Below, piece by piece: positions 6,139 to 14,087 of a DNA stretch of 29,280 bases. The position numbers and the translations under genes were made by a program. Under the pieces are notes generated by a model. It was not told the origin of the DNA. It saw only the letters and a list, made by a program, of their open reading frames with translations, and ran no database searches. Positions within the stretch are counted from its first letter, which is position 1. Every line of letters starts with the position of its first letter. Source of the stretch: Pseudomonadota bacterium (lineage in GTDB: Bacteria; Pseudomonadota; Alphaproteobacteria; Sphingomonadales; Sphingomonadaceae); the NCBI GenBank assembly GCA_023422695.1, contig JAFAGN010000078.1:1-29280 (forward strand). Reading direction: 5' to 3'.

Positions 6139-7095
6139 CTAAACGCGCAATTCGTCGATCAGTTCCCGCATATCCGGAGGGATTTCGCTGTCGAGCGCGA
6201 TGTTGTTACCGGTCACCGGATGAATAAAGCCCAAATGGGCCGCGTGCAATGCCTGCCGCACGAAATTCCGTGCTTTCAGCACGTCCGACAGCGGCTTTCT
6301 GGCGCGTCCATAGACCGGGTCGCCGACCAGCGGATGGCCGATGTGCATCATGTGAACGCGAACCTGATGGGTGCGGCCGGTTTCGAGCCGACATTCGACC
6401 AGGGTCGCGCCCGCCAGCGGCTCGACGGTGCGATAATGGGTTACCGCGCGCTTGCCGCGCCCTTCGCCGACCACGGCCATTTTCTTGCGGTTGGTCGTCG
6501 ATCGACCGAGTTCGGCGTCGACGGTGCCGTTCGCCGGGATCGGGCGCCCGGTGGCAATCGCCAGATAGCGGCGATCGATGCTGTGCGCGGCGAACTGTTT
6601 CGCCAGCCCTTCGTGGGCGCGATCATGCTTTGCCGCGACGATCAACCCGCTGGTATCCTTGTCGATGCGGTGGACGATGCCGGGGCGGGCGACGCCGCCG
6701 ATCCCCGACAACTGCCCCGCGCAATGGTGGAGCAGCGCGTTGACCATCGTCCCGTCGAGGTTGCCTGCGGCGGGATGGACAACCATCCCCGCGGGCTTGT
6801 CGACGACGATCAGATGTTCGTCCTCGAACGCAATCACCAGCCCCATGTCCTGCGCGGCATTATGGGCGGGGGTCGCGGCGGGAACGCGCACGGCCAAGGT
6901 GATTGGCGTCGGTGCCTTCGCCGAAGGATCCCAAAGGACGGTGCCGACGGCGTTGGCGACGCGCCCGCCCTTGATCAGGCTCTTGACGCGCTCGCGCGAA
7001 AGGCTGGGCAAGGCTTCGGCCAGCGCGCGGTCCAGACGCAGTCCGGCCGCGCTGCTATCCAGCGCTACGGTCAAAATATCGTCTTCCCCCTGCAT
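6139..7095 (-). CDS. rluD: 23S rRNA pseudouridine synthase RluD
   Basis: RluD makes pseudouridines in helix 69 of 23S rRNA. The 318-residue protein has an S4 RNA-binding domain (residues about 16-55, LRLDRALAEALPSLSRERVK). The catalytic domain carries VDKPAGMVVHP (98-108), the signature HRIDKDTSGL with catalytic Asp145, and the later ETGRTHQVRVHM and GHPLVGDPVYG. ATG 7095 is preferred; an in-frame codon at 7203 would lie in the adjacent hairpin repeat and adds residues with no family resemblance. The Shine-Dalgarno sequence is weak. It diverges from chpT and lies upstream of rpoH in the same direction, the usual arrangement in related genomes. RluA/RluC paralogues share the motifs, but the S4 domain and length fit RluD. 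Confidence 0.93.
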   Translation of the reverse strand: MQGEDDILTVALDSSAAGLRLDRALAEALPSLSRERVKSLIKGGRVANAVGTVLWDPSAKAPTPITLAVRVPAATPAHNAAQDMGLVIAFEDEHLIVVDKPAGMVVHPAAGNLDGTMVNALLHHCAGQLSGIGGVARPGIVHRIDKDTSGLIVAAKHDRAHEGLAKQFAAHSIDRRYLAIATGRPIPANGTVDAELGRSTTNRKKMAVVGEGRGKRAVTHYRTVEPLAGATLVECRLETGRTHQVRVHMMHIGHPLVGDPVYGRARKPLSDVLKARNFVRQALHAAHLGFIHPVTGNNIALDSEIPPDMRELIDELRV

Positions 7096-7147
7096 TGATC
7101 CCGATGTGGAAATTGACGGCGGAATTTCAAGATGCGCTCCCTTGGTT

Positions 7148-7227
7148 CCGTTCGTGTCGAGCGAAGTCGAGACACGCTCGGGGCGCGCGCGACCGATGGG
7201 CATCTCGACTTCGCTCGATGCGAACGG
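7148..7227. repeat. Paired inverted repeat (GTCGAGCGAAGTCGAGA type)
   Basis: One arm at 7148-7175 (core GTGTCGAGCGAAGTCGAGAC) is repeated in inverted orientation at 7201-7227 (core CATCTCGACTTCGCTCGATG), separated by 25 bases. Both share CCGTTCG at their outer ends. Each arm is itself partly palindromic. This is a REP-like dispersed element of the sphingomonad type; it sits between the divergent rluD and chpT genes. Confidence 0.7.
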
Positions 7228-7320
7228 GTTTTGGGGATGCTACTTGCCTCTGGGATGCTCGCTGTCCTAGGGAGCATCCGCGCGCCGGAAATGTCTGGCT
7301 TGCGGGGAGTTAACCAATCC

Positions 7321-7977
7321 ATGTCCGACGATCGCGTCGATTTCGCCTCCATGCTGGCCTCGCGCCTGTGCCACGATCTGCTGAGTCCGGTCGGCGCCTT
7401 TGCCAACGGCCTCGAACTGCTCGCGGACGAAAAAGACCCGGCGATGCGCGAACGCTGTTTCGAATTGCTCGAACAAAGCGCGCGGACGTCGGCAAACAAG
7501 CTGAAATTCTTTCGCCTCGCGTTCGGTTCGGCGGGCGGATTTGGCGAGCTCGTTCCCGCCGACGAGGCGAAATCTGCGATCCAGGGCATCATCGGCGATC
7601 GCGCGATCGACCTCAACTGGATGATCGGCACCGACCCGCTGCCCAAGCCCGCGGTCAAGATCATCCTCAACCTGTCGCTGCTGCTCGTCGATGCGCTGGT
7701 GCGCGGCGGACGGCTCGACGTCGGGTGCGAAAATCAGGGTGCCGATCAGGGCGGCGGGATCGAAATCGCGCTGCATGTCGAAGCCGAACGCATCTTCCTG
7801 GATGCCGATGTCGAAACGATCCTGCGCGACGGCGAAGGCGCCAGCGCGATGACCTCGCGCACTGCCCCCGCGGTGCTGGTGCAGGCAGTCGCGGCGCAGA
7901 ATGGCGGCACCGTCATGCTGGCACGCGAAACCCCGACATCGCTGCTGGTCGGCGCCGTGCTGCGCAATCGCGGGTAA
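7321..7977 (+). CDS. chpT: Histidine phosphotransferase ChpT
   Basis: ChpT relays phosphate from the hybrid kinase CckA to the cell-cycle regulators CtrA and CpdR. The 218-residue protein opens with the DHp-like motif FASMLASRLCHDLLSPVGAF (phospho-accepting His18), then ANGLELL. It continues with a degenerate kinase-like C-terminal domain (KPAVKIILNLSLLLVDALVRGG, and QNGGTVMLARE) that keeps the fold but lacks the ATP-binding G boxes. The length is typical. ATG 7321 follows GGGGAG and a TTAACCAA stretch. It precedes the chemotaxis operon, separated from it by the opposing higBA pair; chpT next to che genes is consistent with a CtrA-linked motility programme. The assignment rests on the H-box and domain layout and is strong. 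Confidence 0.9.
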   Translation: MSDDRVDFASMLASRLCHDLLSPVGAFANGLELLADEKDPAMRERCFELLEQSARTSANKLKFFRLAFGSAGGFGELVPADEAKSAIQGIIGDRAIDLNWMIGTDPLPKPAVKIILNLSLLLVDALVRGGRLDVGCENQGADQGGGIEIALHVEAERIFLDADVETILRDGEGASAMTSRTAPAVLVQAVAAQNGGTVMLARETPTSLLVGAVLRNRG

Positions 7978-8016
7978 CGGGCCGCGTCCAGGCGAGCGCG
8001 CTGGTCGCCGAAACGG

Positions 8017-8316
8017 CTAAACCGCGACCAGGCTTCGCACAGCCAACTCAGCCCCATGCTCGCGAGCCTTGGCCAGTTCATAGCGCGACTGCATCCGCAT
8101 CAGCGTCTCCGCTTTGACGCCGAAAGCATTTTCGAACCGGATCGCCATGTCCGCGGTCAGCGCATAGCGACCGTTCAGCAATCCGCTGATCGCCTGTCGG
8201 CTGACACCAAAAGCCTCTGCCAGATCGTTGATCTTGACGCCGTGCGCTTCGACAATTTCCGTCTTGAGCCATTCCCCGGCGTGGATCGCGAAAGAGGGAT
8301 GAATTTTGATCGCCAT
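8017..8316 (-). CDS. higA: HigA-type antitoxin (HTH, XRE family)
   Basis: The 99-residue protein has the HigA layout: N-terminal HPSFAIHAGEWLKTEIVEAHG and the helix-turn-helix INDLAEAFGVSRQAISGLLNGR (residues about 28-50). The conserved DMAIRFENAFG and MRMQSRYELAKAR follow. It neutralises the HigB nuclease and represses the operon. The start ATG 8316 overlaps the toxin stop codon by one base (TGATG), which couples translation. The order toxin first, antitoxin second is the hallmark of higBA. The two 19-bp palindromes upstream of higB are its probable operators. An upstream in-frame start at 8409 would lie within higB and is rejected. Confidence 0.93.
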   Translation of the reverse strand: MAIKIHPSFAIHAGEWLKTEIVEAHGVKINDLAEAFGVSRQAISGLLNGRYALTADMAIRFENAFGVKAETLMRMQSRYELAKAREHGAELAVRSLVAV

Positions 8317-8603
8317 CAGTGATAATCCTCCAGATCCAGATCGACGATAGCGTTCTGGTCGTTGATCGAGAACGTCATGCGCCAGTTGCGGGTTACGGTC
8401 ATTGCCCATGTCCCAACCCGGTTGCCGGTGAGTGGGTGGAGGCCGTAGTTGGGCGGCGTCGCAAGCTCGTCCAGCGAGTCCGCCGCAATGATGAAGTTCA
8501 CCATCTTGAACAGCCGCTCGGTCAAATCACCCGGTAAGCCCTTCGGTTTGCCCGTTTCGACAAAATGACGAAGCGCCTTGTGAGCGATGCTCTCGCTTTC
8601 CAT
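8316..8603 (-). CDS. higB: HigB-type toxin (RelE superfamily mRNA interferase)
   Basis: HigB toxins cleave mRNA at the ribosome. The 95-residue product keeps the family's landmarks: RHFVETGKPKGLP, a central LHPLTGNRVGTWAMTV, then TRNWRMTFSI, and the C-terminal VDLDLEDYH, whose terminal Asp-Tyr-His is typical. ATG 8603 is only one base from an operator palindrome. The nearest purine-rich stretch (TAAGG) is about 14 bases upstream, so the mRNA leader may be very short. With higA it forms a complete, apparently intact pair inserted antiparallel between chpT and the che operon; nothing suggests inactivation. No recombination genes or direct repeats mark its edges. Confidence 0.93.
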   Translation of the reverse strand: MESESIAHKALRHFVETGKPKGLPGDLTERLFKMVNFIIAADSLDELATPPNYGLHPLTGNRVGTWAMTVTRNWRMTFSINDQNAIVDLDLEDYH

Positions 8604-8604
8604 G

Positions 8605-8623
8605 TGTAAAGCGATGCCTTACA
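8605..8623. promoter_or_regulatory. higBA operator palindrome 1
   Basis: TGTAAAGCGATGCCTTACA is a near-perfect 19-bp palindrome touching the higB start codon. It shares the TGTAAGG...GCTTTAC half-sites with a second copy 42 bp away (centre to centre), about four helical turns. HigA binding is inferred from position and symmetry. Confidence 0.7.
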
Positions 8624-8646
8624 ATTTTTGTCAGGTCAAGCGAAAA

Positions 8647-8665
8647 TGTAAGGTCTTGCTTTACG
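8647..8665. promoter_or_regulatory. higBA operator palindrome 2
   Basis: TGTAAGGTCTTGCTTTACG matches the reverse complement of the palindrome at 8605-8623 in its outer half-sites. Two phased copies suggest cooperative autorepression by HigA or the HigBA complex. Confidence 0.65.
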
Positions 8666-8735
8666 TGACGGTGAGCGCGCGGGTTCATGTCTCCGCAAAG
8701 GTGCCCGCCCCGCAGCAGCATATGCAAACTCTACA

Positions 8736-8743
8736 TTAACCAT
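8736..8743 (+). promoter_or_regulatory. CtrA half-site upstream of cheA
   Basis: TTAACCAT is the alphaproteobacterial CtrA half-site motif. It lies 45 bases before the GTG at 8788. If CtrA binds near -35, transcription starts after the ATG at 8752, which supports GTG 8788 as the cheA start. An eight-base match alone is weak; the presence of ChpT, a CtrA phosphorelay component, nearby gives context. Confidence 0.4.
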
Positions 8744-8787
8744 TCTCCGCCATGGTGCTGCTTCACTTTCTGGGGCGCACCGGTACC

Positions 8788-11184
8788 GTGATAGACGATC
8801 TGCTGAACGACTTTTTGGCCGAAACGGCGGAAATCCTCGCCGAAGCGGGCGGGGCGATTGTCGCGTGGGAAGCGGATCCCGCCGACCGTGCGCAGCTCGA
8901 TGCCATTTTCCGCCTCGTCCATACCATCAAGGGCAGCTCGGGCTTCCTTGCCCTGCCGCGCGTCACCGCGCTGTCGCACGCGGCTGAGGATGCGCTCGAT
9001 CAGGTGCGGCGCGGCAATCGCGCGGCCAACGCCGCGCTCGTCACCGGCGTCCTCGGCATCGTCGACCGCTTGAACCAGCTGTGCGCTGCATTGGGCAAGG
9101 ATGGGGTTGAACCGGCGGGCGACGACGGCGACGTCATCGCCGCGCTCGCACAGCAGGATGCGCCGACCGAAAAGGGGTTTGAGGTCGCGGGCGTGCCGCT
9201 GCGCCGCGACGATGACTTCCAGGCCGATCTGCAGAGCTGGCGCTCGATCCGGGTGCCGCTACCCTTGCTCGACAGCGTGATGACCGGGGTCACCGACATC
9301 GTCCTCGCGCGCAACGAATTTGCCCGGATGCTGCGCGAATCCGGCGCCAGTCCGACCGTGATCGCATCGTTCGACCGCTTGTCGGATTCGATCGCCGGGA
9401 TGCGCCAGTCGGTCAGCCAGATGCGGATGCAGCGCATTGACAAGCTGTTCGCGCCGTTGCCGCGCATCGTCCGCGATCTCGCGCAGGAGCTGGGCAAGAA
9501 GATCGCGTTCCAGACCAGCGGCGGCGAGGTCGAACTCGACCGCGAGATGATGGAAAATATCCGCGATCCGCTGATCCACATTGTCCGCAACGCGATCGAT
9601 CATGGCATCGAGGCGCTCGAAGACCGGGTTGCTGCGGGCAAGGACATCACCGCCACCATCGCGGTGTCGGCGCGCCAGTCGGGCAACCAGATCGAGATTG
9701 AAATTCGCGACGATGGCCGCGGCATGTCGCCCGATGCGCTGGTCGCCAAGGCGATCGCATCGCGGGCGATCACCGCTGCCGAAGCGCGCGCGCTGTCGCC
9801 CAAGGACAAGCTCGAGCTCGTCTTTCGCCCCGGCTTTTCGACTGCGGCCAAGATTACCGCGGTGTCGGGGCGCGGCGTCGGCATGGACATCGTCAAGGCC
9901 AATCTGGAAAAGATCGGCGGCGTCGTCGAATTGCGCAATGACGAAGGGCGAGGGCTGACGATCCTGCTGCGTGTGCCGATGACGCTGACGATCATTTCGG
10001 GGCTGATGGTGCGCGCGGCGGGGCAATATTTTGCCATTCCGCGCGGCGCGGTGCGCGAAATCCTGCTCGAAAATGGCGACACGGTGCGGATCGACCGCGT
10101 CGGCGGCGGCGAATTGGCGACGGTGCGCGGCGAGCAATATCCGCTGCTGCGCCTCGAAACGGTACTTGGCCGCGAAACCAGCGACGACGACGATGCCGAC
10201 GACCGGGCGCTGGTGATCGTCAGGCCCGGGCAGGGACAAAGCTATGCGCTGAGCGTTGCGGCGATCCACGATCATGAGGAATTGGTGATCAAGCCCGCGG
10301 CGCCGATGATCATGGCGACGGGGCTTTATGCCGGAACGACGCTGCCCGACAACGGGCGCCCGGTGTTGTTGCTCGACGTCCAGGGGTTGGTCGCCGCGGC
10401 GGCAATCGACGCGACCGAGACTGGCCGCAATCACGATCAGATGGCCGCCGCCGAAGCGCAGGCGAGCGCCGCGCGCAATGCCGCGCAACTGCTGCTGTTC
10501 CGCGACACCAACGGCCGCATTCGCGGCGTTCGCCTGTCGGTGATCGAGCGGGTCGAGGAAGTGCCCGCATCGGCGCTGTTCGAAAGCGCGGGCCGGGTGC
10601 AGGCGCAGATCGGCGAAGATATTTTTGCGGTTCACGCGGCAAAGCTGCCCGACGCGCAGCAAACGCAGAAACTGCTCCGGCTGTTCGACGGCCATGCGGT
10701 GCTCTGCTATCCGATCGCCGAAGTCATCGACATCGTCCGCTTGCCCGACGCGGTTCAGCCGTCGGCGGCGCCGGGGCTGATCGCGGGCGTCGTGCTTGTC
10801 GGCGGCGATCCGGTCGAACTGATCGATCCGTTCTGGCTGATGGCGCAATATGGCGCGGGCGCCGACGCGCCGCTACTCCACCAGCCTTTGTGCCGTCTTG
10901 CCGACGACCATGATGGCTGGGGTGACAATTTCCTCGCCCCGATCCTGCGCAACGCCGGTTACCGAGTGGTGTCGGGCGGTGCCGAGCCCGACGAGGCGCC
11001 CGATGTCTTGCTGTGCCTGACCGAAGATGGCGCATCCTGCGCCCATATCGGCGATGAAATTCCGGTGATCCGCCTGCGCAGCGCGGTCGCGGCGACCGGC
11101 CCCGACGACGAAACCGTCTATCGATATGACCGCCAGGCCTTGCTCGAAGCACTGGCGCAGCGCACGGGAGGCGCGCGCGGATGA
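8788..11184 (+). CDS. cheA: Chemotaxis histidine kinase CheA, with degenerate C-terminal receiver
   Basis: CheA autophosphorylates and passes phosphate to CheY and CheB. The 798 residues from GTG 8788 comprise an HPt domain with LVHTIKGSSGF (His45) and a dimerisation helix pair (about 150-235). The ATPase domain has HIVRNAIDHGIE (N box), DDGRGMS and GRGVGMDIV. A CheW-like domain (about 400-535), a second degenerate CheW-like stretch (about 565-690) and a receiver-like tail (712-798) follow. The linker after HPt is short, so the CheY-docking P2 domain seems absent. In the tail, DVLLCLTEDG has Cys743 where the phospho-Asp should be, so it cannot be phosphorylated normally. ATG 8752 is an alternative start, but the CtrA half-site argues against it. 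The stop overlaps cheW. Confidence 0.93.
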   Translation: MIDDLLNDFLAETAEILAEAGGAIVAWEADPADRAQLDAIFRLVHTIKGSSGFLALPRVTALSHAAEDALDQVRRGNRAANAALVTGVLGIVDRLNQLCAALGKDGVEPAGDDGDVIAALAQQDAPTEKGFEVAGVPLRRDDDFQADLQSWRSIRVPLPLLDSVMTGVTDIVLARNEFARMLRESGASPTVIASFDRLSDSIAGMRQSVSQMRMQRIDKLFAPLPRIVRDLAQELGKKIAFQTSGGEVELDREMMENIRDPLIHIVRNAIDHGIEALEDRVAAGKDITATIAVSARQSGNQIEIEIRDDGRGMSPDALVAKAIASRAITAAEARALSPKDKLELVFRPGFSTAAKITAVSGRGVGMDIVKANLEKIGGVVELRNDEGRGLTILLRVPMTLTIISGLMVRAAGQYFAIPRGAVREILLENGDTVRIDRVGGGELATVRGEQYPLLRLETVLGRETSDDDDADDRALVIVRPGQGQSYALSVAAIHDHEELVIKPAAPMIMATGLYAGTTLPDNGRPVLLLDVQGLVAAAAIDATETGRNHDQMAAAEAQASAARNAAQLLLFRDTNGRIRGVRLSVIERVEEVPASALFESAGRVQAQIGEDIFAVHAAKLPDAQQTQKLLRLFDGHAVLCYPIAEVIDIVRLPDAVQPSAAPGLIAGVVLVGGDPVELIDPFWLMAQYGAGADAPLLHQPLCRLADDHDGWGDNFLAPILRNAGYRVVSGGAEPDEAPDVLLCLTEDGASCAHIGDEIPVIRLRSAVAATGPDDETVYRYDRQALLEALAQRTGGARG

Positions 11185-11618
11185 TGGAAAAGCTCTACCT
11201 CGTCGCGCGCATCGCCGACACGCGCGTCGCGCTGCGCAGCCGCGCTATCAATTCGGTGGTGACGGTGGGGACGCCCGTCGAAGTGCCGGGTGCGCCGCCG
11301 CATGTCGCAGGCCTCTTCGCACTCCGCAGCCGCGTTTTCACGCTGATCGATCCGCACGTCGTGATCGGCCTGCCCACGGTTCCCGTGGCGCCCGGGCAGC
11401 GGGTGATCGTCGTCGATGTGGCCGATCATGGCTATGCGCTGCTTGCCGATGAAATCGAGGATGTTTGTTTCATCGATGCGCCCGAAACGCGGGTCGCGGG
11501 CAAATTGCTGCCCGGCTGGGCGCGCGTGGCGGATGCGATGATCGAACATGACGGGGCTTCGCTGCTGGTCGTCGACCCGTCGCATTTCATCACCATGCCG
11601 GTGATGAAAGCGGCGTGA
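11181..11618 (+). CDS. cheW: CheW-like chemotaxis coupling protein
   Basis: CheW bridges chemoreceptors to CheA. The 145-residue protein is a single CheW domain: LYLVARIADTRVALRSRAIN, VPGAPPHVAGLFALRSRVFTLIDP, and QRVIVVDVADHGYALLADEIEDV. These match the family's PIxGLxxLRGxVxPVIDL and VxVDxVxEV pattern, with Ala-Leu-Arg-Ser where Asn-Leu-Arg-Gly is usual. ATG 11181 overlaps the cheA stop (ATGA), so translation is coupled; a second ATG follows directly at 11184. It resembles the CheW-like region of CheA in overall fold. No chemoreceptor gene is present in the window, so its receptor partners are encoded elsewhere. Confidence 0.88.
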   Translation: MMEKLYLVARIADTRVALRSRAINSVVTVGTPVEVPGAPPHVAGLFALRSRVFTLIDPHVVIGLPTVPVAPGQRVIVVDVADHGYALLADEIEDVCFIDAPETRVAGKLLPGWARVADAMIEHDGASLLVVDPSHFITMPVMKAA

Positions 11619-11680
11619 GTTAACGGGCTGGATACTCCTTCACACTAGCATGACGTGAAACCTGGGGTTGCGGAGGTAAT

Positions 11681-12055
11681 ATGTTGAAATCTTGTCTGGT
11701 CGTCGACGACAGCAAAGTGATACGCAAGGTCGCGCGCCATATCCTGGAAAGCATGTCCTTCGCCGTCGAAGAGGCCGCCGACGGGCAGGAGGCGCTGACC
11801 TTTTGCCGCGCCAACCGCCCCGACGTCATCCTGCTCGACTGGAACATGCCGGTGATGAGCGGCATGGAATTTCTGGGGGCGTTCAATGACCTGGATTACG
11901 GGCATGAGGAACGGCCGCGGGTCGTGTTCTGTACCACCGAAAACAGCATCGACCATATCCGCGCCGCGATCGAAGCGGGCGCCGACGAATATGTGATGAA
12001 GCCGTTCGATCGCGAAACGCTGGAAGGAAAATTGCAGCTCGTCGGCGTCGCGTAA
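11681..12055 (+). CDS. cheY: CheY-type single-domain response regulator
   Basis: The 124-residue protein is a bare receiver domain, the diffusible output of CheA to the flagellar switch. The acidic pocket is complete: Asp9-Asp10, phospho-Asp53 in VILLDWNMPVMSG, Thr85/86 in VVFCTTEN, and Lys107 in YVMKPF. ATG 11681 follows the strong ribosome-binding site GGAGGTAAT. It lies 62 bases after cheW, a larger gap than elsewhere in the operon, and 4 bases before cheB. It lacks the PFxFATGGY motif of the sphingomonad stress-type regulators, so a chemotaxis role is favoured. Confidence 0.93.
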   Translation: MLKSCLVVDDSKVIRKVARHILESMSFAVEEAADGQEALTFCRANRPDVILLDWNMPVMSGMEFLGAFNDLDYGHEERPRVVFCTTENSIDHIRAAIEAGADEYVMKPFDRETLEGKLQLVGVA

Positions 12056-12059
12056 GGCG

Positions 12060-13166
12060 ATGTCGATGCCGCGTCCGCAACCCTTGATTCCCGATCCGGA
12101 ACCGTCGGCGCGGACGGTGCGGGTCATGCTGGTCGATGACAGCCTGGTCGTCCGCAGCATCCTGGAACGAATTGTCGATCAGCGGCCCGGACTCGAAATT
12201 TGCGCGTCGGTGGCCTCGGCGCACGATGCGCTTGCTTTCTTGGCCCGCGAACCCGTCGATGTCGTTGTGCTCGACATCGAAATGCCGGGGATGAGCGGCA
12301 TCGATGCGCTGCCGCACATCCTGAAACGCGCCGCCAAGGCCCGCGTGCTGATCCTGTCGTCGAACTGCGTCGAAGGCGGTCCGGCGGCAATCGAGGCGCT
12401 GTCGCTCGGTGCCAGCGACACGCTGGCGAAGCCGGGTCGCGGCAGCTTTTCGGGGCGCTTTGCCGAAGTCTTGACCGACCGCATCCTGACGCTGGGGCAT
12501 CAGCAGGATTTCCCGGTGCCGATCCCGGTCACCGAACGCCGCGCTCCCGCGCCAGTGGCGCTGGCGATCGACAGCGATCAGGCAATCGACTGTATCGCGG
12601 TGGCAGCGTCGACCGGCGGCATCCCGGCCTTTACCAATTTTCTTGCCCACCTCGACCCGCGGATCAGCGCACCGATCCTGCTGACCCAGCATCTGCCCGA
12701 TGCCTTCATGGAATTTTACGCCAAGCAGATCGCGATGATGACGACGCGCCAGGTTTGCGTCGCAGCGGCCGGAATGGTCATCGAGCGTGACCATATCTAT
12801 CTGGCGCCGGGCGACGCCCATCTGATGGCGGTCAAGAACGGGCGCCGCCATGAAATCGCGCTGGATCGGCGCGTCGTCGACAATGGCTGTTGTCCTTCGG
12901 CCGATCCGATGCTCGATTCGGTGGCCGATGTTTATGGCAAGGGCGGGGTGGCGATCATCCTCAGCGGCATGGGCCGCGACGGCGCGATCGGCGCGGCGCG
13001 ATTGAAAGAGGCAGGGGGGACGATTTTTGCCCAGGCGCCCGAAAGCTGCGTGATCTGGGGGATGCCGGGCGCGGTGGCCAAGGCGGGGCTTGCCGCGGCG
13101 ACGCTCAATCCCGACGCGATCGCCCTGATGTTGCGGGGCTTCAAGCCGGGGCCGCGCAAGCCATGA
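12060..13166 (+). CDS. cheB: Chemotaxis methylesterase/glutamine deamidase CheB
   Basis: CheB removes methyl groups from chemoreceptors when phosphorylated by CheA. The 368-residue protein has an N-terminal receiver (VRVMLVDDSLVVRS; phospho-Asp in VVVLDIEMPGMSG; Lys in TLAKPG). A linker (about 140-175) joins it to the esterase domain with the catalytic triad in AASTGGIP (Ser), TQHLPDAF (His) and SGMGRDGA (Asp). Oxyanion and substrate-loop motifs such as PGDAHL and QAPESCVIWGMPGAV are intact. ATG 12060 is used; ATG 12066 is equally possible. The stop overlaps the cheR start (ATGA). Confidence 0.95.
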   Translation: MSMPRPQPLIPDPEPSARTVRVMLVDDSLVVRSILERIVDQRPGLEICASVASAHDALAFLAREPVDVVVLDIEMPGMSGIDALPHILKRAAKARVLILSSNCVEGGPAAIEALSLGASDTLAKPGRGSFSGRFAEVLTDRILTLGHQQDFPVPIPVTERRAPAPVALAIDSDQAIDCIAVAASTGGIPAFTNFLAHLDPRISAPILLTQHLPDAFMEFYAKQIAMMTTRQVCVAAAGMVIERDHIYLAPGDAHLMAVKNGRRHEIALDRRVVDNGCCPSADPMLDSVADVYGKGGVAIILSGMGRDGAIGAARLKEAGGTIFAQAPESCVIWGMPGAVAKAGLAAATLNPDAIALMLRGFKPGPRKP

Positions 13167-14020
13167 TGGGCGGCAGCGCCAGCGAGTCGGCCTATCGGGT
13201 GCTCATGGGCGTGCTGGAATCGCGGACCGGACAGACGCTGTCGCCCAGCCGCATCTGGCGCATCGAAATGTCGCTGAAGCCGGTGATGCAGCGCCATGGT
13301 ATCGACGATCTCGACGCGCTCGTGGCGGCGCTGGTCACCTCCAACAGCCGCCAGTTGCTCGACGATACGGTCGACGCGATGCTCAACAACGAAACCTATT
13401 TCTATCGCGAACACAGCGTATTCGACGACATTGCTGCCAAGGTGCTGGAGCAACTGCGCGAGGTCAACAAGCTGAAGCGGCGATTGACGATCTGGCATTG
13501 CGGCGTATCGACCGGGCAGGAAGCCTATTCGCTCGCGATGCTGATCGCCGAGCAGGGCGAAAAATGGGCCGGTTGGCAGATCGATATCGTCGGCACCGAC
13601 GTCAGCTATCACGCGATCAGCCGCGCGCGCGTAGGGCTGTACAGCCAGTTCGAGATCCAGCGCGGCCTGCCGGTGCAGCGCATGGTGCGCTGGTTCGACC
13701 AGACCGAAGGCGGCTGGCTCGCCAAGGCCGATTTGCGCCGCCGGATCGATTTTTCGGTGCAGAATATGCTCACCGACCGGCCGCCGCTCGCCAGCCCCGC
13801 CGACCTGATCTTCTGCCGCAACCTGCTGCTCTATTTCTCGGCATCGATGCGGCAAAAGGCGTTCGCCAAGCTCCGCGCGATGGCGGCGCCGCAAAGCTTT
13901 CTGGTGCTGGGGGCGGGCGAAACCGTGTTGGGGCAAACCGACCAGTTCGTCGCCAGCCCGCGGCTGCGCGGATTGTACGAACCCGCCGATCAACAGGTCC
14001 GGCGCGCGGCCGCCGCTTGA
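13163..14020 (+). CDS. cheR: Chemotaxis protein methyltransferase CheR
   Basis: CheR methylates chemoreceptor glutamates with S-adenosylmethionine. The 285-residue protein has the small helical N-terminal domain, then LLDDTVDAMLNNETYFYRE, the CheR hallmark. SAM-binding motif I is written WHCGVSTGQEAYSLAML, where Trp-Cys-Ala-Gly-Cys-Ser-Ser-Gly is usual. The later motifs are IVGTDVSYHAISRARVGLYS and DLIFCRNLLLYFS. ATG 13163 overlaps the cheB stop codon, so the genes are coupled; the alternative ATG 13166 differs by one residue. The His-Cys-Gly-Val-Ser substitution in motif I is conservative and does not suggest inactivation. Confidence 0.95.
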   Translation: MMGGSASESAYRVLMGVLESRTGQTLSPSRIWRIEMSLKPVMQRHGIDDLDALVAALVTSNSRQLLDDTVDAMLNNETYFYREHSVFDDIAAKVLEQLREVNKLKRRLTIWHCGVSTGQEAYSLAMLIAEQGEKWAGWQIDIVGTDVSYHAISRARVGLYSQFEIQRGLPVQRMVRWFDQTEGGWLAKADLRRRIDFSVQNMLTDRPPLASPADLIFCRNLLLYFSASMRQKAFAKLRAMAAPQSFLVLGAGETVLGQTDQFVASPRLRGLYEPADQQVRRAAAA

Positions 14021-14087
14021 CCTTGCTTTTTGCGCCCCGGTGGCGCAATCGACGGCTTGGCAAGCACAGGACGGGTCATCGAACCGC

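Noticed and set aside
8604..8680. Classical -35/-10 promoter for higBA
   Set aside because: A TTGACC at 8639-8634 (minus strand) looks like a -35, but no acceptable -10 lies 16-18 bases downstream.
8752..8787. ATG at 8752 as the start of cheA
   Set aside because: The extra 12 residues are not CheA-like, and a CtrA half-site nine bases upstream suggests transcription begins after it. GTG 8788 gives the usual N-terminus. Not fully excluded.
9259..10848. A 529-codon open frame antisense to cheA
   Set aside because: CheA motifs on the plus strand are complete. The antisense product is His/Arg/Asp-rich noise.
11681..12055. CheY as a sphingomonad general-stress regulator of the PFxFATGGY type
   Set aside because: The beta4 region reads VVFCTTEN and the beta5 region YVMKPF, so the diagnostic motif is absent; the operon context is chemotaxis.
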